Source: Actinomycetota bacterium (lineage in GTDB: Bacteria; Actinomycetota; CADDZG01; WHSQ01). From it: a stretch of DNA of 64,000 nucleotides. The translations under genes were made by a program, and so were the position numbers. The notes beneath the pieces were generated by a model that saw only the letters and a program-made list of their open reading frames with translations, was not told where the DNA came from and did no database searches. Shown here in pieces: positions 25,771-33,077 of this stretch (within the stretch, counting starts at the first letter, position 1; each line of letters opens with the position of its first letter). The stretch covers positions 62,001 through 126,000 of the forward strand of contig WHSQ01000001.1 of the NCBI GenBank assembly GCA_009380005.1, read 5' to 3'.

Positions 25771-26259
25771 ATGGCCAAGACCACAAGAACGACGAAGAGA
25801 GCTCGCAAGGACATCTCGAAGGCGGCCAAGAACGTCGCCGACGTCGGCAAGAAGGCTGTCGGCACCGCCCGCAAGACGGCCAAGCAGGTAGCCAAGACGC
25901 GTGACGCGAAGCAGGCACGCGCACAGGCGAAGACCGCGGGCAAGGCCGTCAAGGCGGCGGGTACGGCAGCCGTCACATTGGTCAAGACCGCCGCAAGCGC
26001 CGGTCAGAAGAGCGCCAAGAAGGTCTCCAAGTCGAGAGAAGCTAAGAAGGCGCGGGTGGCGGTGAGCCGTGCAGCCGGCAGTGCTCGCAAGGCGGCCGGC
26101 GTCAGTGCGAAAGCCGCGCGTAAACGAACCGGCGTTGCGGTCAAGCAGGCTCGTAAGACATCGTCCAGCGGGGCCAAGCGCGTGCAGAAGAAGTCCTCGG
26201 CCACCGCCAGGAAGGCCACGAAGAAGGCCTCGGAGGTGCGCCAGCGCGCCGGCAGCTAG
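25771..26259 (+). CDS. Histone H1-like Lys/Ala-rich nucleoid protein
   Basis: 162 aa, made almost only of Lys, Ala, Arg, Val, Thr and Ser in repeated A-K-K-A or A-R-K-A units (for example VGKKAVGTARKTAKQ and SARKAAGVSAKAARK). No globular core is visible. This resembles the C-terminal tails of histone H1 and of actinobacterial HupB and chlamydial Hc1, so DNA binding and compaction is the likely role. It has its own AGGAGG site ahead of ATG. The strongly biased composition explains the lack of other motifs. Confidence 0.8.
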   Translation: MAKTTRTTKRARKDISKAAKNVADVGKKAVGTARKTAKQVAKTRDAKQARAQAKTAGKAVKAAGTAAVTLVKTAASAGQKSAKKVSKSREAKKARVAVSRAAGSARKAAGVSAKAARKRTGVAVKQARKTSSSGAKRVQKKSSATARKATKKASEVRQRAGS

Positions 26260-26275
26260 ATCCTGGGTCGGTGAT

Positions 26276-26289
26276 GCTCATATATGAGC
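26276..26289. promoter_or_regulatory. 14-bp perfect palindrome GCTCATATATGAGC
   Basis: A perfect AT-cored palindrome in a GC-rich stretch, 24 bp upstream of the patatin-like gene. Size and symmetry fit a dimeric-repressor operator. No regulator is adjacent. Confidence 0.4.
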
Positions 26290-26312
26290 GCCACATGGCC
26301 GATGATTAGGTC

Positions 26313-27239
26313 ATGAGGAGACAACCTTCGCGGGCTCAGTGGTTGCGTCGCCTGGCATCGCGCCGCAAGGATCCCGTAGCCTTCGTCTTCTCCGGCGGCG
26401 GCCCCCTCGGCGCCTTGCAGGTGGGGGCCGTCAAAGCGCTGTTCGAGGCCGGCGTCGAACCAGACCTTGTCGTCGGTACCTCGGTGGGCGCGATGAACGG
26501 GACGTTTGTGGCGTTCGAACCGACGCTCGAAGGGGCGCATCAACTCGAGGACCTTTGGCGCGGCCTCCAGGAAGGTGAGTTGTTCCCCGGCGGCAGGTTC
26601 AAGGCTTCGTGGGCCAAGATGCTCGTTCGCGGCGACCGGGTGTTCGAGAACTCGGGGATCCACCGGTTGATCGACACGCGCCTGGGCAACGCTCACTTCG
26701 AGGATGCCGAGGTGCCGCTGGCCGTGGTCGCCACCGCGCTGGAGTCCGGCGAGCAAGAGATCTTCACGTCCGGCGAGATATTGCGACCTCTCCTGGCCTC
26801 GGCCGCCATGCCCGGGATATTCCCTCCGGTCGAGATAGACGGGAAACTCTTCACGGACGGTGGGGTGGCGAACAACGTGCCGGTCCAGCCGGCGATCGAC
26901 ATGGGGGCGAGGACGATCTACGTGATGGACGCCACCGCGACGAGCCTCCAGCGCCGGCCGTTGAACCGACCGATGGATTACCTCCTCCACGCCTTCGCAC
27001 TCGCTCGATCCCAGAGGTTCATGTTCGAGCGGAACTACTATTCCACTCAGGGCGTGAAGCTGATCATGGTTCCGACGGAGCCCCTCGACTTCTTCGTTCC
27101 GTTCGCGTCGGTCGCCCACTCGGGCATGCTCATCGACAGTGCGTACGCAACGACGACCCGGTTCCTCCAAGGAACCCTCGAGTCCGAGGTGACTACCGAC
27201 CGATCCGGGGAGATCACCGAGATCCGGCCGGCCAGGTAG
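26313..27239 (+). CDS. Patatin-like phospholipase / acyl hydrolase
   Basis: 308 aa. The oxyanion loop is FSGGGPLGALQ, the nucleophile elbow is GTSVG (S57), and the catalytic Asp is D182 in FTDGGVANN, so the Ser-Asp dyad is complete. The N-terminus (RRQPSRAQWLRRLASRRK) is basic and could contact membranes; there is no signal peptide. It hydrolyses lipid acyl esters; the exact lipid is unknown. It lies between the H1-like gene and gdh, separated from each by short gaps, and probably has its own promoter near the AT-rich palindrome. Confidence 0.9.
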   Translation: MRRQPSRAQWLRRLASRRKDPVAFVFSGGGPLGALQVGAVKALFEAGVEPDLVVGTSVGAMNGTFVAFEPTLEGAHQLEDLWRGLQEGELFPGGRFKASWAKMLVRGDRVFENSGIHRLIDTRLGNAHFEDAEVPLAVVATALESGEQEIFTSGEILRPLLASAAMPGIFPPVEIDGKLFTDGGVANNVPVQPAIDMGARTIYVMDATATSLQRRPLNRPMDYLLHAFALARSQRFMFERNYYSTQGVKLIMVPTEPLDFFVPFASVAHSGMLIDSAYATTTRFLQGTLESEVTTDRSGEITEIRPAR

Positions 27240-27273
27240 CGCGCCCGCCGACGAGAGGCGTAAGCTGCCGGCG

Positions 27274-28587
27274 GTGGGTGGAGAGGAGCCCCAGACGAAG
27301 GACGACCCGCAGAACCCCCTAGGGACCGTTCGCCGCGTCGAGGCAAGCGACGAGATGACTCCTTTCGAGGCTGCCACGTACTTCTTCCACCGCTCGGCCG
27401 ATCGCCTGAACGTGCGCGATGAGGTTAGGGCCGTTCTCTCGACCTCATACCGCGAGCTCGCGGTACAGATACCCGTCAAGTACGAGGACGGGTCCATCCA
27501 TGTCCACCGTGGCTATCGGGTTCAGCACAACGGAGCGAGAGGCCCCTACAAGGGCGGCATCCGCTACGCCGATACTGTGGACATGGACGAGGTTCGTGCG
27601 CTCGCGGCCTTGATGACGTGGAAGAACGCGCTGATCGACGTCCCGTACGGTGGAGCGAAGGGCGGTGTCCATTGCGATCCAACCGCGATGTCGCACCCCG
27701 AGAAGGAACGGCTCACGCGGCGGTTCACCGCGATGATCTCTTACATCATCGGCGTCAACCGCGATATCCCCGCTCCCGACATGGGCACGGACGCTCAGAC
27801 GATGGCCTGGATGATGGACGAGTACGGCCGCAAGATGGGTTACACGCCCGGCATCGTCACCGGTAAACCCGTCGAGCTCGGAGGGTCGCCGGGACGAGAG
27901 GAGGCGACGGGACGTGGCGTCGTTCTCTGCACGCAAGAGGCAGCTAAGCGTGCAGGCATGTCGTTCCGTGGCGCAGCGATCGCGATCCAAGGATTCGGCA
28001 ACGTCGGCTATTGGACGGCTGCTCTCGCACAAGAGGCTGGAGCGAAGGTGGTTGCGGTCTCGGATGTGCGTGGAGGGATCTATAACGCGAACGGGCTGGA
28101 CATCGACACGGTCCTCAAGCATTCGGGCGACGCGGGAAGCGTCCAGGGCTACCATGACGCCGAGGATGTCTCCAACCAGGAGCTGCTGGAGGTCCGGTGC
28201 GACATCCTGATCCCTGCAGCGATCCACGGTGTGATCCACAGCGAGAACGCGGGCCACATCAAGGCGAAGTTGATGGTGGAGGCTGCGAACGGCCCAACGA
28301 CCCCGGCTGCGGACGAGATCCTGACCGATAGGGGGGTCACCGTCGTTCCCGACATCCTCGCAAACACCGGCGGCGTCACGGTGTCCTACTTCGAGTGGGT
28401 TCAGAACATCCAGCAGTTCCGGTGGGAGCTCGACCAGGTGAATCGCGAGCTCGAGAAGCGTATGAGCCGAGCCACGACCCAGGTTTTCGAGCGCGCGACC
28501 GCCAATAACACGACCCTGAGGGATGCCGCATTCGACATCGGAGTGGATCGGGTCCGGTCGGCAGCCGAAGTACGCGGCTACGTCTAG
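27274..28587 (+). CDS. gdhA: Glutamate dehydrogenase (Glu/Leu/Phe/Val family)
   Basis: 437 aa, homohexameric class. Catalytic residues: K117 in MTWKNAL and K129 in VPYGGAKGG, with the D in PAPDMGTD. The Rossmann site is IQGFGNVG. The C-terminal ANTGGVTVSYFEWVQN is typical of NAD-linked GDH of bacilli and archaea. It interconverts glutamate and 2-oxoglutarate. The GTG start (27274) gives a 28-residue lead before a downstream ATG (27355) at MTPFEAATYF; either may be used. Its placement 1.7 kb before the hut genes suggests it disposes of glutamate made from histidine (inference). Confidence 0.9.
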   Translation: MGGEEPQTKDDPQNPLGTVRRVEASDEMTPFEAATYFFHRSADRLNVRDEVRAVLSTSYRELAVQIPVKYEDGSIHVHRGYRVQHNGARGPYKGGIRYADTVDMDEVRALAALMTWKNALIDVPYGGAKGGVHCDPTAMSHPEKERLTRRFTAMISYIIGVNRDIPAPDMGTDAQTMAWMMDEYGRKMGYTPGIVTGKPVELGGSPGREEATGRGVVLCTQEAAKRAGMSFRGAAIAIQGFGNVGYWTAALAQEAGAKVVAVSDVRGGIYNANGLDIDTVLKHSGDAGSVQGYHDAEDVSNQELLEVRCDILIPAAIHGVIHSENAGHIKAKLMVEAANGPTTPAADEILTDRGVTVVPDILANTGGVTVSYFEWVQNIQQFRWELDQVNRELEKRMSRATTQVFERATANNTTLRDAAFDIGVDRVRSAAEVRGYV

Positions 28588-28590
28588 ACC

Positions 28591-28614
28591 GTTGCGGCCG
28601 TCGCAACTCTTCTC
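28591..28614 (+). terminator. Hairpin terminator after glutamate dehydrogenase
   Basis: GTTGCG (28591-28596) pairs with CGCAAC (28602-28607) around GCCGT, followed by TCTTCTC. It begins 3 bp after the gdh stop codon. Confidence 0.5.
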
Positions 28615-29012
28615 GCAACGACGAAAGATCTTTGGAAGTCCCAAGGATTTATCGGACATACATACGCGTTTGTGCTGCTGAGCAAGCACATTTCTTGCGA
28701 GAAGGGGAAGGACTCAGAGCCGGGCCACAGAACTCATCAAGTGGCGGATGCGACAGGACCCCAACCGGCAGCTCGGGAGAACTGAGATGAGTCAGCAGAC
28801 AACTTGCGGATGGATGTCGGGCCCGAAGGATTCAGCGATCCAGGTTCCGGCCGCCAAATGGTGGTTGGCCATCTCGCGAGGGCTCCTCGCCAGCGGGATC
28901 AGGCATCAACAAGCTCTCTATCGAACCCCCGCTGCCTGCAACGAGCTGCCCAGCTTCGCGTCTCCATTGCGGAAACAACGAGCTCCCTGACTCCTGCGAC
29001 GGTTCTAGGATG
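28615..29012. other. Intergenic stretch between gdh and dodecin
   Basis: About 400 bp without a well-supported gene. A 67-codon frame at 28787-28990 (listed separately with low confidence) is the only open frame with a passable ribosome site. The composition is less GC-rich than the flanks. No repeat or convincing RNA structure was recognised. Confidence 0.5.
28787..28990 (+). CDS. Doubtful 67-aa open frame
   Basis: ATG with GGGAGA 8 bases upstream. The product (MSQQTTCGWMSGPKDSAIQV and so on, ending PLRKQRAP) has no recognisable domain, one short hydrophobic piece and codon use unlike neighbouring genes. It may be noise; listed because nothing else occupies this gap. Confidence 0.2.
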   Translation: MSQQTTCGWMSGPKDSAIQVPAAKWWLAISRGLLASGIRHQQALYRTPAACNELPSFASPLRKQRAP

Positions 29013-29041
29013 ACCCCCTTGTCGATCAAGGGGGTTTTCCT
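29013..29041 (+). promoter_or_regulatory. Hairpin that encloses the dodecin Shine-Dalgarno
   Basis: ACCCCCTTG (29013-29021) pairs perfectly with CAAGGGGGT (29027-29035) around a 5-base loop, and TTTTCC follows. It looks like an intrinsic terminator, yet AAGGGGG in its right arm is the only good ribosome site for the TTG at 29042. Folding would thus block translation of dodecin. Could be a read-through/attenuation device or just a terminator that shares sequence. Confidence 0.55.
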
Positions 29042-29251
29042 TTGGCGGTAGAGAAATCGATCGACCTAACGGCGACGGGCTCGAGCATCGAGGAAGCCGT
29101 TGCCGAGGCCGTGCACCGAGCCAGTCTTACTCTCGAGGGCCTCACGTCCTTCGAGATCGAGCGCATCGAGGGGACCATCGAGAACGGAGAAGCCGTGTAT
29201 CTGGTGCTCGTTCGGATCTCCTTCGTGATCAAGGAGCAGATCCACGAGTAG
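29042..29251 (+). CDS. Dodecin family protein
   Basis: 69 aa from a TTG start; the in-frame TAG at 29006 excludes any start further upstream. The sequence VEKSIDLTATGSSIEEAVAE, then HRASLTLEGLTSFEIERIEG and a final LVRISFVIKEQ, has the beta-alpha-beta-beta order of dodecins. Dodecins form hollow dodecamers that store flavin or CoA. The conserved Trp of archaeal dodecins, which stacks on flavin, is replaced (F in SFEIERI), as in bacterial forms. The ribosome site sits inside the hairpin described just upstream. Confidence 0.85.
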   Translation: MAVEKSIDLTATGSSIEEAVAEAVHRASLTLEGLTSFEIERIEGTIENGEAVYLVLVRISFVIKEQIHE

Positions 29252-29339
29252 CTCCGGACCCATCGAGCACCGCAGGCGCGAACCCGCCGGCGGCGTCTTC
29301 CGTCTCGTCCTCCGGCTTCCGTGGCCGGGGCTCGACCGG

Positions 29340-30275
29340 GTGAACGCTTACGCGTTGACCGACGAGGACGGCGGAGCGACCCTCGTCGATTGCGGCATCT
29401 ACGATCCCAACCCCGCGACCGATCATGGCTGGCCCGACCTCGTCGCGGCGCTCGCCACGGCCGGGCTCGTACCCGAGCAGATCTCTCGTCTCATCGTCAC
29501 CCATCACCACATCGACCATTACGGGATGGCCGGCCGTGTCCTCGCCGAAACCGGTAGTGCGTTGTGGATGCACGAATCGACGTCGGAGGAGATCGACTAC
29601 TACCGGGATCCAGATGGTGCGCGCGAAAGCCTCCGTCATCTCCTGTCCGACCATGGCGTCGAAGCGGCAGACCTCGAGGAGCTGACCGCGTTCGAGGACT
29701 GGCGAGGTTTCGTTGCCGACCTCGCGGACCCGACTCGGCCCCTCAAGGGAGGAGAGACGTTCACCGTCGGAGGACGTGAATGGGAAGTCGTCTACACGCC
29801 GGGCCACGCGCGCACCCATATCTGTCTCTGGGCACGCGCGGAACGCCTGTTGATCTCGGGCGACCACCTACTTCCAACGGTGACGCCTCATATCGATTTC
29901 CATCGCGGCCCGGAGCGCGATCCGCTCGGAGCGTTCCTGGCCTCGCTCAAGAAGATCGAAGGACTGGATCCCGCCCTGGTCCTGCCGGGTCACGGTCACC
30001 CGTTCGAAGAGGGGGCCGAGCGGGCCCGCGTCATCGAGCGACATCACGACCGTCGCCTGGGTTCGATCCTCCAGGTGATCCGGCGGGAGCCACACACCGC
30101 CGACGAGATCACCGAGGACATCTTCTCCGGCTCCCTCCTCCACTTCCAGAAGAGGCTCGCGCTGGGAGAGGTCCTCGCCCACATCGCCTATCTCGTGAAC
30201 CGGGGCGAGATCGAGCGGATCGAGCGCGACGACGGATCACGGGCCTACGTAAAGACGCCGCGCCGGACCGAGTGA
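29340..30275 (+). CDS. MBL-fold metallo-hydrolase with C-terminal helical domain
   Basis: At least 311 aa. The metal site THHHIDHYG is followed by TPGHARTH, GDHLLP and PGHGHP, so the binuclear metallo-beta-lactamase core is intact. The C-terminal 70 residues (IERHHDRRLGSILQVI and HIAYLVNRGEIERIE) form a winged-helix-like tail of the LACTB2/hydroxyacylglutathione hydrolase-like group. Family homology (FRLVLRLPWPGLDRVNAYAL) continues upstream of the GTG at 29340, to about 29290, yet the open frame back to 29229 has no ATG, GTG, TTG or CTG; only ATC at 29262 is a possible rare start. The coordinate given is the first usual start. The stop overlaps hutI by one base. Confidence 0.8.
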   Translation: MNAYALTDEDGGATLVDCGIYDPNPATDHGWPDLVAALATAGLVPEQISRLIVTHHHIDHYGMAGRVLAETGSALWMHESTSEEIDYYRDPDGARESLRHLLSDHGVEAADLEELTAFEDWRGFVADLADPTRPLKGGETFTVGGREWEVVYTPGHARTHICLWARAERLLISGDHLLPTVTPHIDFHRGPERDPLGAFLASLKKIEGLDPALVLPGHGHPFEEGAERARVIERHHDRRLGSILQVIRREPHTADEITEDIFSGSLLHFQKRLALGEVLAHIAYLVNRGEIERIERDDGSRAYVKTPRRTE

Positions 30276-31522
30276 TGCCCAGCCTGAGTCTGCAGAACGC
30301 CGCGTCGCTGGTGACGTTCCCCGGCTCGGGACCCATCAGGGGGACCGCGCTGACACAGCCCGACGTGCTCGCCGGGGCGACGGTGGTGGCCGAGGGAGGC
30401 AGGATCGCCTCGGTCGGTGACGGGGGCCCGGCCGAGGCGACGTTCGACGCGACCGGATGCACCATCGTCGCGGGCTTCGTCGATCCCCACACTCACCTTC
30501 CCTTCTACGGATGGCGCGCCGACGAAGACTCGGCGCGCTTATCCGGTCTCCGTTACGAACAGCTGCACGCGGGTGAAGGAGGCATCTATCGCTCGGCCCG
30601 GCTCCTGGCGGGAGCATCCGACGAGCAGGTGCTGGACTTCTCGGGCGGGATGGCGCGGACCATGCTGGAGCACGGCACGACGACGTTCGAGACGAAGTCG
30701 GGCTACGGGTTGTCGATCGAGGCCGAGCTGCGCCAGCTCCGTCTAGCGAAGAAACTGGCGGAGGCGGTGCCGCAGACGGTGAGGACGACATGTCTTGCGG
30801 CGCACGCGGTTCCCAAGGACCACATGGCGGGGGAGTGGATAGGTCGCGTCGCCACCGATCTGTTGCCGGTGGTCCGAGAAGAGGGCCTGGCGACGGCTTG
30901 CGACATCTACATCGAGTCGATCGCCTTCGCCCTGGAACATGCCGCGCGTCTGTCCGAGACGAGCTCGAGCCTCGGACTGCAGATGCGGGTTCACGCGGAC
31001 CAGCTCGAGGACGGCCAGGCAGGATCGTTTGCCGCCCGTTGGGGATTCCGCTCGGCCGACCATCTCAATCACACCTCGCCGGATGCCGTCGACGACATCG
31101 CAGGCGGCGACACCGCGGCCGTACTGCTCCCGGGGGCGACCTTCACGCTTCGTCAGAACAAGAAGCCGCCCGCGCGGAGCCTCGTCGATGCCGGCGCGAT
31201 CGTCGCGCTCGGCACCGACCTGAACCCGGGGACCTCGCCGATCTCCTCGATGCCGTTCACGATCGCGCTGGCGTGTCGGACGTACGGCTTACGTCCGGCC
31301 GAGGCCCTGGCGGCCGCGACCGTCAACGCGGCATACGTCTTGGGTCTGGAGGGAGAGATCGGGCGGATCGCGGAGGGTTATCGAGCCGATCTCGTGGTGC
31401 TGGACGTCCCCGACATCGACCATCTCCCTTACCGACCGGACCGTAACCCCGTCATCGCGACGGTGTGTGGAGGAGAGCTGGTGCACGTGGCGTCGTCGGC
31501 GCGCGGTCGCCTGATCAGGTGA
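30275..31522 (+). CDS. hutI: Imidazolonepropionase (HutI)
   Basis: 415 aa. It opens 4-imidazolone-5-propionate to N-formimidoyl-glutamate, step three of histidine breakdown. Amidohydrolase metal motif DPHTHLPF, the HutI hallmarks TFETKSGYGL, CLAAHAVP, HADQLEDGQAG and the late ALGTDLNPGTSP segment are all present. ATG overlaps the MBL stop, so the two genes are coupled. It is convergent with hutH and overlaps its 3' end by 8 bp. Confidence 0.94.
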   Translation: MPSLSLQNAASLVTFPGSGPIRGTALTQPDVLAGATVVAEGGRIASVGDGGPAEATFDATGCTIVAGFVDPHTHLPFYGWRADEDSARLSGLRYEQLHAGEGGIYRSARLLAGASDEQVLDFSGGMARTMLEHGTTTFETKSGYGLSIEAELRQLRLAKKLAEAVPQTVRTTCLAAHAVPKDHMAGEWIGRVATDLLPVVREEGLATACDIYIESIAFALEHAARLSETSSSLGLQMRVHADQLEDGQAGSFAARWGFRSADHLNHTSPDAVDDIAGGDTAAVLLPGATFTLRQNKKPPARSLVDAGAIVALGTDLNPGTSPISSMPFTIALACRTYGLRPAEALAAATVNAAYVLGLEGEIGRIAEGYRADLVVLDVPDIDHLPYRPDRNPVIATVCGGELVHVASSARGRLIR

Positions 31523-33047
31523 GCTCGCCGACCGCCGTCTCAACGGCGCGGACGAGCCGTTCCTGTTCGACGAGATCGACCGCGACCGTGCCGATGTCGG
31601 CCGAGAGCGGTCTGTCTTCCTTGAGCGAGGCGGATACGCTCCGGATGGTCTCTACGGCGGCTCGCGTCGCTCGGGAGGGCTCGAGGGGCGCACGGAGCTC
31701 GAGGGCCTGAGCCGAGGCAAGGGCTTCGATCGCGATCACGTGCTCGGAGTTCTGCAGCACCTGCCGAGCCTTGCGCGCGGCCGACGCGCCCATGCTGACG
31801 TGATCCTCCTGGCCCGCGGATGTCGGGATCGAGTCGGACGACGCGGGGAAGCACAGGGTCCGGTTCTCGGCGACGAGCGCGGCCGCCGTGTACTGCGCCA
31901 ACATGAACCCGGAACGCCGTCCCGGGTCTTCGGTGAGGAACGCGGGCAGGCCGTTGTTGAGGTCGGGGTCGACCAGCCGAGCGATGCGTCGTTCGGCGAT
32001 GGTCCCGTAGCCGGTAAGGCAGAGAGCGAGGTGGTCCATCGCGATCGCCAGGGATTCCCCGTGGAAGTTCCCGCCCGACATGACCTCTCCGTCCTCGGCC
32101 AGCACGCTGGGGTTATCGATGGCGGAGGCCAGCTCGGCTTCGAGCGTCGTTCGGATGTATCGGAGCCCGTCTCGGTACGCGCCGTGGACCTGGGGGATGC
32201 AGCGCAACGAGTACGCATCCTGCACCAGGTGCTCTGAGAGGCGGTGAGAGGCGACGATCCCGCTGCCGCCCAGTACTTTCCGCAGGTTCGCCGCCACCGT
32301 CAGCGCGCCCTCGTGCTTGCGCAGCGAGACGATGCGCTCGTCGAACGCACGGTCGGTGCCGAGGCACGCCTCCAACGTCATGGCGCCGGTCACGTCGGCA
32401 GCTCGGGCGAGGTGCTCGGCGCGGTAGTGGGTGAGGATGCCGATCGCCAGCATCATCTCGGTGCCGTTGACGAGCGACAGGCCTTCCTTGAACGAGAGCC
32501 GTAACGGTTCGATGCCTTTCGCCGCCATCGCATCTGCGCCGTCCATCACGGTGCCGTCCACCTCGGCCGAGCCTTCCCCGAGGATCGGGAGCGCGAGGTG
32601 GGCGAGCTGGGCTAGATCCCCCGACGCGCCGAGCGAACCTTGCGAGGGGACCAGCGGATGCAGTCCTTCGTTGAGCATCTGCACCAATCGCTCGACGATC
32701 TCGTAGCGCACACCGGAGATGCCGAACGAGAACGTGCGAGCCCGAAGCAGCAGCATGGCGCGGACCAACTCGGTCTCGAGTCTGGCACCGACCCCGGTGG
32801 CATGCGAGCGCACGATGTCCTCTTGGAGCCGCTCGGCTTCGGCCACATCGATCTTCACGTTCGCGAGATCGCCGATCCCGGTCGTGATCCCGTAGACCTT
32901 CTCGCCGCGGGCCGCGAGCTCTTCCACCAGGCGACGCGCCGGCGCCATGGCCTCTCGGACCTGGGGAGCGACCTCGACATGCTCGCCGTCCACGGCGACC
33001 GCCACGACGTCCTCGAACGTGAGCGGCTCTCCTAGTCGTATCGTCAC
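31515..33047 (-). CDS. hutH: Histidine ammonia-lyase (HutH)
   Basis: 510 aa from a GTG at 33047, giving the standard N-terminus (M)TIRLGEPLTFEDV. It removes ammonia from histidine to give urocanate. The self-forming MIO prosthetic group comes from A141-S142-G143 in QGSLGASGDLA. VRSHATGVG keeps the His that favours histidine or tyrosine over phenylalanine. The usual NTGFG near the N-terminus is TTGIG here, a divergence that leaves some doubt about substrate, although the surrounding hut genes argue for histidine. Only 30 bp separate its start from the divergent hutF-like gene. Confidence 0.9.
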   Translation of the reverse strand: MTIRLGEPLTFEDVVAVAVDGEHVEVAPQVREAMAPARRLVEELAARGEKVYGITTGIGDLANVKIDVAEAERLQEDIVRSHATGVGARLETELVRAMLLLRARTFSFGISGVRYEIVERLVQMLNEGLHPLVPSQGSLGASGDLAQLAHLALPILGEGSAEVDGTVMDGADAMAAKGIEPLRLSFKEGLSLVNGTEMMLAIGILTHYRAEHLARAADVTGAMTLEACLGTDRAFDERIVSLRKHEGALTVAANLRKVLGGSGIVASHRLSEHLVQDAYSLRCIPQVHGAYRDGLRYIRTTLEAELASAIDNPSVLAEDGEVMSGGNFHGESLAIAMDHLALCLTGYGTIAERRIARLVDPDLNNGLPAFLTEDPGRRSGFMLAQYTAAALVAENRTLCFPASSDSIPTSAGQEDHVSMGASAARKARQVLQNSEHVIAIEALASAQALELRAPLEPSRATRAAVETIRSVSASLKEDRPLSADIGTVAVDLVEQERLVRAVETAVGELT

Positions 33048-33077
33048 GCGGGTCAATCTAGTGCTTCCGGGGGCTGC

